Made by a program: the position numbers and the translations under genes. A model generated the notes under the pieces. It saw only the letters and a list, made by a program, of their open reading frames with translations. It was not told the origin of the DNA and searched no databases. Positions 15,136 through 22,511 of a stretch of 25,796 nucleotides of DNA are shown in pieces. Origin of the DNA: a virus; IMG/VR virus record IMGVR_UViG_3300034378_000255, positions 1 through 25,796 of that record. One strand, 5' to 3'. How positions within the stretch are numbered: position 1 is the first letter of the stretch; every line of letters begins with the position of its first letter.

Positions 15136-15674
15136 TCAATTCCTCGCCTTCGGAGTTCTTCTTCGCCAGCCCTGTGAATGCTGCGAGTATGGGTTGGCAT
15201 TTCAGAAACTGCAGCGTTGTATCCTTTGACGCTGGCGGTTGCCGCATTCATTTGAGAAGCAAAATGCCACATGGCAGCTGCAGCAGCAATAATCACCGCA
15301 ATACCTACACCAGTCAGAGCCAAGAATGTTGCATAACTAATGTTCAACGCATTCTGGGCTGCAGTGGCGATCCAGCAAGCAGCGGCATAGACTTTTTGGG
15401 CGACGGCTACACCCCAGCTGGTTCGCATAAACATGCCCAGCGCAGTAATAGCAGATCCTAAGCTGGAAAGCCAACGAGTCTGCTCAGCAGTTAACATGCC
15501 AAACTGATGACCCAAATGAGCAACTGCCACACTTGCAGCTCCGAAGCCAGCAAACTTTGTTCCTGCTGCCTTAATCTTGACACCTAAACTTTCTGCATCA
15601 GCAGCTATTTTTGTAAACTCGCTACTAGCACGATTCACCGCTCGAATGGTAATGGCCATCTCATGAAAACTCAT
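15132..15674 (-). CDS. Very short tape-measure-like protein
   Basis: A 180-residue protein in the tape-measure position, between tail chaperones/gp10-like gene and hub. Its N-terminus (ITIRAVNRASSEFTKIAADA, then a Gly/Ala-rich amphipathic helix) matches the usual tape-measure opening. Two hydrophobic stretches follow (about 80-105 and 115-140, with VGIAVIIAAAAAM), as in the membrane-interacting regions of tape measures. Ordinary siphovirus tape measures are 600-1500 residues. At about 1.5 angstrom per residue, 180 residues would set a tail near 27 nm. No frameshift or disrupted remnant is visible around it. It overlaps both neighbours by 4 bp. Confidence 0.7.
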   Translation of the reverse strand: MSFHEMAITIRAVNRASSEFTKIAADAESLGVKIKAAGTKFAGFGAASVAVAHLGHQFGMLTAEQTRWLSSLGSAITALGMFMRTSWGVAVAQKVYAAACWIATAAQNALNISYATFLALTGVGIAVIIAAAAAMWHFASQMNAATASVKGYNAAVSEMPTHTRSIHRAGEEELRRRGIE

Positions 15675-16042
15675 CGTGCAGACGCCTCCGCTATAGCTTG
15701 TCTAATGGCTCGATTGATCCGGTTGATGAGACTTGGCATCCGAAGTTCAACGGCGTTACTGAGAAAACGACGAGCCTGAATGTATCGTGTGCCAAACTCT
15801 TGATAAATGGCGTAAGAGGCGGTTGCACCTAAGTGTATGACCCAGTCTCGAACCTTCGCATAAATGGTGTCTCTTAGATAGCCAGTTCGAACCGGACAGC
15901 GTGCTCTTGCAGTGTTTTTCATAGCTTCCGCTTCAAATTCCATGACTCCGTGGATGTTGTCTTTCATGCTGTCATCTAACCGATCCATCTTGTCCCGTAA
16001 CTCTGGAAGCCCGTCTATGTGCATCTCCATCTCGACTGACAT
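15671..16042 (-). CDS. HK97 gp10-like neck/tail-completion protein
   Basis: A 123-residue protein with the features of the HK97 gp10 family: an N-terminal helix with the Gly-Leu-(x)-Leu-(x)2-Lys pattern (IDGLPELRDKMDRLDD), then CPVRTGYLRDTIYAKV, and ASYAIYQEFGTRYI with the conserved Tyr-x-x-x-x-Glu-(F/Y)-Gly-Thr, followed by a C-terminal helix. Family members act in the neck or tail-completion step. In most siphoviruses this gene sits between head-closure and tail-terminator genes; here it follows the chaperones. The ATG at 16042 overlaps the end of the chaperone extension frame. Confidence 0.88.
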   Translation of the reverse strand: MSVEMEMHIDGLPELRDKMDRLDDSMKDNIHGVMEFEAEAMKNTARARCPVRTGYLRDTIYAKVRDWVIHLGATASYAIYQEFGTRYIQARRFLSNAVELRMPSLINRINRAIRQAIAEASAR

Positions 16043-16272
16043 TACCGACGCCTTGCCTCCCGTTTTGCCTTCTCTATTTCCTCCTTGGTTTGCCGATCCA
16101 TTTCATTCAAGATCACAATGAACTCCTGGACTGTTTTAGTGGGCTGACGTGCAAGCTCCTCTGGAGTCCAGCCGAACTCTTTGCAAAGACGGAACTCAGT
16201 GAGACTGGGATGCGGTTTCTCACGTCTCATCGCCCTCAACAGTTTTTTTGTTCTTCCACCGTTACACCGCAT
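16042..16272 (-). CDS. Tail-assembly chaperone, frameshift extension (T-like)
   Basis: The second chaperone frame, probably read mainly as an extension of the upstream gene. A ribosome that slips -1 on A AAA AAC (16248-16242) continues through LLRAMRREKP to the stop at 16042. This adds 66 residues and gives a 176-residue fusion. The extension has a CKEFGWTPEEL segment and a long charged C-terminal helix (EIEKAKREARRR), like T-region domains that recruit tape measure and tube subunits. An independent ATG at 16272 could give a 76-residue protein, but it has no ribosome site and lies inside the upstream gene, so the fusion is the better reading. Confidence 0.8.
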   Translation of the reverse strand: MRCNGGRTKKLLRAMRREKPHPSLTEFRLCKEFGWTPEELARQPTKTVQEFIVILNEMDRQTKEEIEKAKREARRR

Positions 16273-16571
16273 ACTCGATTAGTCACTTGACTGAAAAGTT
16301 CACCAAGTCCAATGGGAACCCCATCTTCCTCGCTCAAGAACTTCTCAATGGTGATAGGCTTATTCTTCGGTTGCTCCTTTAGGCTGACACAAATCGTCTC
16401 CGCCTGAATTGCAACGTAGTCGCTGCTGACAACTTGCCCAGAAATCGGATGATATTTCGTATGCTTTTGGATTATGCGGCTACGCTTAGCCCAAGTGATC
16501 TCTTGAAAAACGTATTTGCCAACGTATTCCTTTCCGAATTGGTTATCAATATCAATTGTTTCTGTTCTCAT
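16236..16571 (-). CDS. Tail-assembly chaperone (G-like)
   Basis: A 111-residue protein in the classic position between tail tube and tape measure. Its strand-rich N-terminus (GKEYVGKYVFQEITWAKRSR) and later SLKEQPKNKPITIEKFL resemble archaeal and phage tail chaperones of the G type, which keep the tape measure soluble during tube polymerisation. The frame extends three codons upstream to a GTG. I chose the ATG at 16571 because GAGGTG lies six bases before it and includes that GTG. The last codons are CAA AAA AAC TGT TGA, which contain the frameshift heptamer. Confidence 0.82.
   Translation of the reverse strand: MRTETIDIDNQFGKEYVGKYVFQEITWAKRSRIIQKHTKYHPISGQVVSSDYVAIQAETICVSLKEQPKNKPITIEKFLSEEDGVPIGLGELFSQVTNRVCGVTVEEQKNC
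16242..16248 (-). promoter_or_regulatory. -1 ribosomal frameshift slippery site (A AAA AAC)
   Basis: The heptamer A AAA AAC lies in the correct phase of the upstream frame (CAA AAA AAC), two codons before its TGA stop. The -1 frame is open from here to 16042. Downstream, TGAGAC and GTCTCA (6-bp arms), or alternatively GTGAGA and TCTCAC, could form a stimulatory hairpin beginning about 12 nt after the heptamer. Confidence 0.85.
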
Positions 16572-16583
16572 TAAGGGCACCTC

Positions 16584-17423
16584 TCAGCTTATGGCCACAG
16601 TTCTTGCAACAAACGGTGCCTTCAAAGCGACGAGATCCTCGATTCGTGTAGGTGTGCTGACTTGATCCCACTTGCAGTTGCTGAAGAGTGCCTTGTTGCT
16701 TCCGCCTAGCCCAAACTCCAAGCTGAACTCTGTGTCGTTAATAACATCGTCAAACTCTTCTTTAGATTCAAACTCGAATGTTACTTCGCCTGAAAGATTG
16801 CGATGTCGATGAGGCAGATATTTGAGAATGTCTCCGCTGGTTGTTTTAATAACAGGTACACGTTTCAGATTATTCTCGATCGTCCATTTCCAATCAGTCA
16901 CACGTTCCAGCGTGGTTGTGTCCTTCTTGACGTAACTTTGATAGAAAGGTACGGCGTATGGATGGTCGCCATAGCTTGCGCCGATTTTCGCAGTTCCAAC
17001 CGTTAGGTTTTGACCTAATAATTCAGTGTCTGCTTTTATGATGCCTTCAACAGAGCATCCCACCGTTAAACGATTGAACTTACAGCCCTTATGAAGCAGC
17101 GATATAATTCCGCTTGTTTTTTCATAGAAAACCTCGATGCTCAGGCTTTTATTTAACTCAACCTTCGCCCACTGAATAAAGCCAATGGGACTATCACTCG
17201 GCAGAGCAAAAGCAACCTTAACAGCGACTTGTCTCAAACCTTTTCTGATCGCCTGCAAATCTATAGATCCGATGCCACGAACTTTGATAAGTCCGGGACT
17301 TATTGCTGGCTCAACGTTCTCTACAGGTCCAATTCCAAGCATATTCGGACTTGCTGGTGTTTCGCCGTAGTTAGTCTCCTCGACGTAGTAGAATTTCGCT
17401 TCATGTGCACCATATACGCTCAA
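16584..17423 (-). CDS. Major tail tube protein
   Basis: A 279-residue tail tube subunit. It is beta-rich with the usual opening for these proteins (AKFYYVEETNYGETPASPN, then GIGPVENVEPAISPGLIKVRG). Later segments, VAVKVAFAL, FESKEEFDDVINDTEFSLEFGLG and a closing strand, fit two tube-type beta-sandwich halves. The position immediately upstream of the chaperone pair supports the call. The TTG start is preceded by GGAGG about ten bases upstream. Expected to be one of the most abundant late proteins. Confidence 0.85.
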   Translation of the reverse strand: MSVYGAHEAKFYYVEETNYGETPASPNMLGIGPVENVEPAISPGLIKVRGIGSIDLQAIRKGLRQVAVKVAFALPSDSPIGFIQWAKVELNKSLSIEVFYEKTSGIISLLHKGCKFNRLTVGCSVEGIIKADTELLGQNLTVGTAKIGASYGDHPYAVPFYQSYVKKDTTTLERVTDWKWTIENNLKRVPVIKTTSGDILKYLPHRHRNLSGEVTFEFESKEEFDDVINDTEFSLEFGLGGSNKALFSNCKWDQVSTPTRIEDLVALKAPFVARTVAIS

Positions 17424-17442
17424 ATTCTTTCATTCCTCCTTT

Positions 17443-18420
17443 TTAGAACGATATTGTTTCAAACAACCATGTAATGACCAGAAACTCAGTGCGCCATAGA
17501 AACGGCTTAACACGCACCTCGTCCAAATCACGATAAGAGTTTGGACGTGCCATATCGCAATACGTAATTCCATTAACCGTTATGATAGAATCGGCACAAT
17601 CACAATAGATGATGGCTGCTGTTGTGCCATCGCTTGGATTCGCGGTTCTCGCAAGTAAGTAGATATATCCGTTTGAATCGACAAAACTGGAAAGCGATGA
17701 TGTTATGGTGACAGAGATCCACTCGTCGCTTCCAGCCGTGTTACTTTGAGCATATTGCCATTCTTCAGCGTCAAAATTCCAAGCCTTAATAGTAACTCCA
17801 TTGCCTCCAGGGGCAGTTCCGTAACCCTCAAACCTCAAAATAATTTTCTTAACAACGTCCTTCTTAGAATCAATTTTGAAGCGGAACAACACCATTGAAT
17901 ATTTGCCATTTTCAGATTGAGAAAGGCTATAGCGACTGTCGTCGCTCTGCCAAATCTTCTCGTACTCCGCAGCTGTCAGCTCAGTCCAACCTTCTGCTCC
18001 GGGCGCTAACTCAGTCGCAGACTTGGCATGGTAAGCCTTGTGAGTTCCAGTTGGAGGACCAACTCCGATAAAATTATAGAGAGTTTCATTAGGCTTGGTC
18101 CTGTTCTCTCGAACTATGCGGAGGATCTCTTCTCGCAGTTTTTCACGCATATCTCTGCCGACTAAGTTAGTCCTATCGATAACCCAGATGTTTACTCTTA
18201 GTAGACCGAGACGTCTGCGAGCCTTGCCTGAGAATCCTAACTTCTTGTCATTACTACTAACAAGGCCTACGGTGACTTGGCCTTCGTAGTTTTTGAGGAT
18301 TTCACGGTTGAACCATTCTTTGCCAACGTGAATGCTCGCTAATGAGCCATTATCCTTCACAAGCCATATGTTAGTCTTTATCAACCGCACAACTGTTGTA
18401 ACCGGATCCTCAATCGCCAT
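17443..18420 (-). CDS. Tail terminator with inserted beta-sandwich domain
   Basis: A 325-residue protein. Residues 1-112 resemble a tail-terminator/tail-completion fold: strands around KTNIWLVKDNG and YEGQVTVGLVSS, then the long helix RDMREKLREEILRIVREN. The fold appears to resume in the last 45 residues (SYRDLDEVRVKPFLWRTEFLVITWLF). Between them, about 125-275 is an extra beta-sandwich with VLFRFKIDSKKDVVKKIILRF and ITSSLSSFVDSNGYIYLLAR, typical of carbohydrate-binding-like jelly rolls. Ordinary tail terminators have 110-140 residues, so the inserted domain accounts for the excess. The start overlaps the head-closure stop as TAATG. It caps the tube and joins it to the head. Confidence 0.75.
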   Translation of the reverse strand: MAIEDPVTTVVRLIKTNIWLVKDNGSLASIHVGKEWFNREILKNYEGQVTVGLVSSNDKKLGFSGKARRRLGLLRVNIWVIDRTNLVGRDMREKLREEILRIVRENRTKPNETLYNFIGVGPPTGTHKAYHAKSATELAPGAEGWTELTAAEYEKIWQSDDSRYSLSQSENGKYSMVLFRFKIDSKKDVVKKIILRFEGYGTAPGGNGVTIKAWNFDAEEWQYAQSNTAGSDEWISVTITSSLSSFVDSNGYIYLLARTANPSDGTTAAIIYCDCADSIITVNGITYCDMARPNSYRDLDEVRVKPFLWRTEFLVITWLFETISF

Positions 18421-19799
18421 TAGCCTAAAAGCCTCCTACAGACAGACCGAAAATAGAGTGGCTCACGTTCAAGTCGGAATAACGCGACTTCTGCCACTTC
18501 GTAATCAACGCCATGGCGACGTATCTTATCGTGATGTCGCACCGGGAGAAACGTGTAAATCATCAAGAAATCTGTCAGCATGTATCCTGGTTCGACTATA
18601 ATCTCATCTTGTCGCAAAATACGAACTACACCTTTGATCGGGATAGGGTCGTAGTAACTTGTTGGCTCTCCAGCCTGAACAATCATAAGAAGTTCAACAT
18701 TCTCCCCATACTGATTCAGAATCCTTGTGAAGGGAGTTAGGGCAGACGTATAGTTGAGGAGTAGATGGCCAAGCCATGAAACTGTGACAGTTGATTGTTG
18801 GTTTGTAATGGGGCTGAAGGCTGTGAATTTGACGCCCCAATAAAGAAAACTGTCTGAATGATCTTCGATAATCTGGTAGCTTAGGGCCAGAGAAGGCTTG
18901 TCAAAGGCGTGACGGATTTTGAAAAGGATTCCAGATGTGACGCCGTCGTAATAGTTGCATGCAGCCTTTCGTGTGACGACATCAATGTAGCCGCTCCAAC
19001 AGATGTAGGGGTTGTATCCAAGGTACTCAACGGTTGCGCCTATTGTGTTTATGAATTCGTAGACTTTCTCAACTGTTACGCTTCTGCCCTCATAATCATA
19101 GAGACCCAACAATGCATAGCTGAAAGGGTCATCATAAATCTGCTCTTCATTTAACCCCGTTCGATGCCACTTATCATCTGCTGGATCGTAGTAGAGCCAA
19201 TACCTTTCAAAGCCTTCCCTTAAGAAACCGACTAAAGTAGACATCATGCTTTCATAGGTGGTTTTGTTGGCTGTATCGTAGGTTTCAGCGAGCATTTTCA
19301 AACCGATAAGACCGTAGAGACATTCAATGTCCATTTGCAGAAGCCAAGCATCGTTAATATCTACTGCGCGCGCAAAACCACCATAAGTCTGCTTGTCCTG
19401 CATAGTTTTGAGAAATGTCCCGCCAGCCAGCTTAGCAGCGTCAAGATAGCCTGAAGTGTTCGTAAGCTCATAAGCATGTAAGAGCCCGGAAATCACTCGA
19501 CAAGCGTCAATCGAATAGTAATAGGTGCTGGTTTCTGTGCTCTTGAACCCGCCATACGCTTCCTTCAGGTCATCTGTGCATTGCTGAGTTAGAATGAAAT
19601 CTGCGAGCGAGACGATCTTGTTATAGATGTTTGTTTTCTCCCCTTGGAAGCGGGAGTCATTATAACATTCATGGAGAAAGTCGATGGCGAAAGCCGCGAC
19701 TAAAGCGCCTCTGCCCCAGTCTGAATCGTGTTCCTCGCTGTCGGGAAGCCAATAAAAATAAGGCGCATGGGTCATAACAAATTGAAAATAATCTTCCAA
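18420..19799 (-). CDS. Head-closure protein fused to N-terminal alpha/alpha-toroid glycosidase-like domain
   Basis: A 459-residue fusion. Residues 1 to about 350 consist of paired helices with repeated aromatic/Gly turns (EAYGGFKST, QTYGGFARAVD, SYALLGLYDYEG) and acidic-aromatic loops, the pattern of six-hairpin (alpha/alpha)6 glycosidase or lyase folds. The exact enzyme family is not clear and no catalytic residue can be assigned. Residues about 355-459 match head-closure (neck) proteins: GVVRILRQDEIIVEPGYMLT, then YTFLPVRHHDKIRRHGVDYEVAEV. The position between connector and tail terminator agrees. Head-closure proteins normally have about 100-120 residues. The TTG start has CGGAG two bases away, which is close; the gap to the connector stop is 12 bp. 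Confidence 0.78.
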   Translation of the reverse strand: MEDYFQFVMTHAPYFYWLPDSEEHDSDWGRGALVAAFAIDFLHECYNDSRFQGEKTNIYNKIVSLADFILTQQCTDDLKEAYGGFKSTETSTYYYSIDACRVISGLLHAYELTNTSGYLDAAKLAGGTFLKTMQDKQTYGGFARAVDINDAWLLQMDIECLYGLIGLKMLAETYDTANKTTYESMMSTLVGFLREGFERYWLYYDPADDKWHRTGLNEEQIYDDPFSYALLGLYDYEGRSVTVEKVYEFINTIGATVEYLGYNPYICWSGYIDVVTRKAACNYYDGVTSGILFKIRHAFDKPSLALSYQIIEDHSDSFLYWGVKFTAFSPITNQQSTVTVSWLGHLLLNYTSALTPFTRILNQYGENVELLMIVQAGEPTSYYDPIPIKGVVRILRQDEIIVEPGYMLTDFLMIYTFLPVRHHDKIRRHGVDYEVAEVALFRLEREPLYFRSVCRRLLG

Positions 19800-19811
19800 T
19801 GCTCCGATGGC

Positions 19812-20174
19812 TTAGGCCCTCCCGAGATATGGCTCACGTAGCTTCTCGATCAGTTTCAGAACACGTTGCTGCAAGAAAGCAGGCGAAGGAGTTTCAACCC
19901 CGCCTGTGACTTCTTTAACGCTTAAGTCTCCTAGAGTGAAACTTGTGCCAGAAGCAGACCCTCCCGTCAGATAGGTGAGGCAATAGAGCGCTGCGAGGTC
20001 AGTTATACAAGACGCCTCAGCTTGCGTGCAGTTGCTATAATCAATCGTGAGACCAGTCTCAAGCATAACTTCAGCACAGGCATCAACAATAAACTCAGTC
20101 ACTATAGAATCAGCAATATCTGAACTCGAGAGATTCACACGGTTACGAACACGATCTGGAGTGACAACTGCCAA
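19812..20174 (-). CDS. Head-tail connector (gp6/gp15-like)
   Basis: A 120-residue mostly helical protein with the usual adaptor layout: TPDRVRNRVNLSSSDIADSIVTEFIVDACAEVML, the AxxLTGLTIDY-like turn, a second helix pair ending ALYCLTYLTGG, a flexible loop (SASGTSFTLGDLSVKEV) and a final helix. It binds the portal below the head and receives the head-closure protein. It is the first gene of the leftward late operon. The TTG at 20174 lacks a strong ribosome site; GTTTATTT on the minus strand about 40 bp upstream may be its TATA element. Confidence 0.82.
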   Translation of the reverse strand: MAVVTPDRVRNRVNLSSSDIADSIVTEFIVDACAEVMLETGLTIDYSNCTQAEASCITDLAALYCLTYLTGGSASGTSFTLGDLSVKEVTGGVETPSPAFLQQRVLKLIEKLREPYLGRA

Positions 20175-20363
20175 ACTGACTCTGGCCCCATTAGTAGAGA
20201 TAAAAGAAGCCCAAATAAACGATTTGACTGATTTTTAACGCATTTTTTCTAACATATTCTAACTAGCACAGATTTTTCAGCGTATTTTTCCGAAACGTTA
20301 GTTACTAGCAGTTAAAAGACAATACAAATGCGCACAGACAAAAACCGATAACCCAAGTGCAGC
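20175..20363 (-). promoter_or_regulatory. Late (tail) operon promoter region
   Basis: A 189-bp AT-rich gap before the connector gene, with no gene that I can support. On the minus strand, GTTTATTT near 20215-20222 is preceded by AAATC (BRE-like) and lies about 40 bp before the connector start. Further AT-rich elements (TTAAAAATC near 20231-20239) and two imperfect CTAGCA-containing copies (about 20264 and 20304) lie upstream and may bind a late activator. Confidence 0.4.
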
Positions 20364-20939
20364 TTAAGCATAGGCGGAACGCTCGACTTTCAATTCTGCA
20401 CCACAATTCTTACAATAATACTTTGTACCAAACAATTTTTTCTTCTTAATCGCACAAACGGTGCATACTTGACCACAGTTAGGGCAATGCATTTCGTAAT
20501 CTATCATTGTATCATAATCTGTTATTAGGAAGCTTCGTATGTGATCAAAGCAAGTCTTAATCGCACGTTTGTGTATACCTTTTCTCACCAATTCAATGCA
20601 ACTTCCGCATTTCCAAGCTGCATATTTGCCACATACGTTACAGTCATCACCTGCTTCCTTGATACACTGTAGACAAACGTAACCCCTAGAAAGCTTGTCA
20701 ACACAGGATTCACAAATATCATATTTGCCACATTGCACGCAAGTAAAACCTTTTCCCGCTTCGACTGGGCTTCCACATACCGGACAATTATGTGCTCTGA
20801 CGTCATAAGTTATCACTTGATCGCGCGGTCTAACAAAATGAAAACGTGCACCACAGTGAGAACATTCGTATTCATCTGGTTTAGTACTCCTACTCGCTGG
20901 TGAACCACAATTAGGGCATTTGACCGGAATCATGCTCAT
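20364..20939 (-). CDS. Multi-zinc-ribbon protein
   Basis: A 191-residue protein with eleven CxxC pairs, at Cys 8/11, 26/29, 52/55, 67/70, 76/79, 89/92, 100/103, 111/114, 152/155, 159/162 and 176/179. They form a row of about five zinc ribbons or knuckles with charged linkers. There is no enzymatic motif. The ATG at 20939 is supported by GAGGGTG five bases upstream. It lies between the late operon and the ribbon-helix-helix gene, next to the divergent head operon, so it may be a transcription factor or adaptor that acts on late promoters; this is inferred from position. A nucleic-acid-binding scaffold is the alternative. Confidence 0.78.
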   Translation of the reverse strand: MSMIPVKCPNCGSPASRSTKPDEYECSHCGARFHFVRPRDQVITYDVRAHNCPVCGSPVEAGKGFTCVQCGKYDICESCVDKLSRGYVCLQCIKEAGDDCNVCGKYAAWKCGSCIELVRKGIHKRAIKTCFDHIRSFLITDYDTMIDYEMHCPNCGQVCTVCAIKKKKLFGTKYYCKNCGAELKVERSAYA

Positions 20940-21031
20940 GTGTGCACCCTCTTTCTTGTGTTAGATATTACTTATTCTGATATTACAAACGGCTTTTTAA
21001 TGTTACGCGCAGAAATGCGTGCGTGCGATTA

Positions 21032-21199
21032 TCACATTTTTCCGTGTACTGCTTCTGTGATTAGGCTTATGGATTTTGCGTATTCCATGAAGGCTTGACG
21101 TAAGACTGCGCTTTCATCCATATCTAATCGTCTGCATATCCACTCAAGAATTCGCTTCTGTTTCGGTGTCAAGTATACCTTGACCACTTTTCTGGGCAT
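21032..21199 (-). CDS. Ribbon-helix-helix-like small regulator (55 aa)
   Basis: A 55-residue protein too short for usual gene-calling cut-offs. It opens with MPRKVVKVYLTPKQKRILEW and continues with RRLDMDESAVLRQAFMEYAKS. That is a basic beta-strand followed by two helices with the turn Asp-Met-Asp-Glu-Ser, the plan of MetJ/Arc/CopG-type dimeric repressors. The ATG at 21199 is preceded by AAGGT at about 12 bases. It sits in the divergent control region between the tail and head operons, 75 bp from the protease start, so it may regulate the late genes and itself. The regulator role is inferred from fold-like pattern and position. Confidence 0.72.
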   Translation of the reverse strand: MPRKVVKVYLTPKQKRILEWICRRLDMDESAVLRQAFMEYAKSISLITEAVHGKM

Positions 21200-21273
21200 C
21201 TGTAAAGGACCTTCTAGAGTACCGTATGTTCTTTCTTTTCTAAAAACCTTCCCTTTATGAAGCCCTTTCGGAG

Positions 21274-22509
21274 TTGACAGAAATTCCGTGGGAGGAAACA
21301 GAAGAATACATCCGTAGTGGCCACAGAAACCCAGACGACTTCAAAACAGACTCTTTGAGAACAATCACGCTCAGTCAAGAGGAAGGCATCAAAGCCATTA
21401 TCGGCAAGCCTAAAGGTCAAGACACAACCGAAGTGCAGAGCTATCTCTTCGATAAGATAAAAGGTTGGACACTAGAGAAGGCGAAGGCATGGTTCAAGAA
21501 ACATAGTGATCAGCGGACACGTGAACATGTCACTGCGTTGCTGCCTTTCAGGATTTTAGAGAAAATTGTCGACAAGCCGCTGAAGATTCGTGGCGTTGCG
21601 ATGACTGCTGGTATGAGCCGCAACTTCAACATTTACACCGCAGAGGAACTGCAAAACTTCGCCCACAAACTTGTTTCTGCTCCCGTTTACATAGAACATG
21701 TATCGGTGCCGAATGCCGTTGGCAAGGTCACCAACACAGATTGGGATGGTCAAACGCTTTTCTATGAAGCTGAAATCTACGATGATGAGACTGCAGCAAA
21801 GATTCGTAAGGGCTTAATTCAACATGTTTCTGTCGCAGCAGACTACGAGCACATTGACGTTTTGAATGGAAAAGTTCCCCATGGTCTGCATAATGCTGAA
21901 CTCAGCTTGGTTGCTGTGCCAGGCATTCCAGGGACTGGCATTCGTGTTTTTGAGCATGTTAAAACCGTGCCGATTGGCGAGCAGGCAAGACCTCCGCCGT
22001 CGAGTGCTACGGAGAGTAGCAGAATGGAAGAAAAGAAAATAGAAGAAAAATTGGGAAAACTCGAGGAAGACGTGCGAAGTATCAAAGAACATCTGAAAGT
22101 TCCAGAGCCAAAAACCGTTGCAGAAATACTTAGTGCCATCGAAGAGAAACTGACGCAGTTTGATAAGCGATTGAGCAAGATCGAACGCTCTGTTGAAGCT
22201 GCTGAAGACTTGACTGTTGAAGAGATAAAGCAGAAAATCGCAGAGTTGACTTCTCAGAAGACAGCCCTAACTCAGAAGTTAGAGGGCGCAAGTGAAGAAG
22301 AGAAAAATCAACTTCAACAGCAGATTGCTGCTCTTGATACCGAAATCCAAGCCTTAGAGAAGACTCTGGCAGCGAAAACCGCTGGTTCTACAAGCAATGG
22401 CGGAGTACAAGAAAGACATGGCGTAGGCGTTGTTGTGCCTCAAGAAAGAGACAACCAAGAATCGTCTTTGAAGAATCTAACGCTTGGCGACGCGATGGAG
22501 GGTCTATAA
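21274..22509 (+). CDS. Prohead protease fused to scaffold
   Basis: A 411-residue protein. An N-terminal domain (1-75; YIRSGHRNPDDF, SLRTITLSQEEGIKAI, KAKAWFKKH) is followed by an S21/U35-like prohead protease domain (about 80-235): LKIRGVAMTAG, APVYIEHVS with the likely catalytic His, HVSVAADYE with the likely Ser, and LSLVAVPGIPGTG. Residues about 250-380 are a long, charged coiled coil like a capsid scaffold, and the tail is short and Gly-rich. Such proteins assemble inside the procapsid and are self-degraded. The TTG at 21274 is the only available start in the frame; CGGAG touches it and gives little support. An internal in-frame ATG at 22024 probably makes the scaffold alone. Confidence 0.88.
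   Translation: MTEIPWEETEEYIRSGHRNPDDFKTDSLRTITLSQEEGIKAIIGKPKGQDTTEVQSYLFDKIKGWTLEKAKAWFKKHSDQRTREHVTALLPFRILEKIVDKPLKIRGVAMTAGMSRNFNIYTAEELQNFAHKLVSAPVYIEHVSVPNAVGKVTNTDWDGQTLFYEAEIYDDETAAKIRKGLIQHVSVAADYEHIDVLNGKVPHGLHNAELSLVAVPGIPGTGIRVFEHVKTVPIGEQARPPPSSATESSRMEEKKIEEKLGKLEEDVRSIKEHLKVPEPKTVAEILSAIEEKLTQFDKRLSKIERSVEAAEDLTVEEIKQKIAELTSQKTALTQKLEGASEEEKNQLQQQIAALDTEIQALEKTLAAKTAGSTSNGGVQERHGVGVVVPQERDNQESSLKNLTLGDAMEGL
22011..22026 (+). promoter_or_regulatory. Internal ribosome site and start for a nested scaffold protein
   Basis: GGAGAG (22011-22016) lies seven bases before an ATG (22024-22026) in frame with the protease gene. Translation from it would give a 161-residue coiled-coil protein ending at 22509, exactly the scaffold part. 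This mirrors the nested Nu3 scaffold within lambda gene C. Confidence 0.6.
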
Positions 22510-22511
22510 GT

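Noticed and set aside
21257-21277. Six-codon leader peptide before the protease gene
   Set aside because: An ATG with a TGA overlapping the TTG start exists, but there is no ribosome site and it is too short to distinguish from chance.
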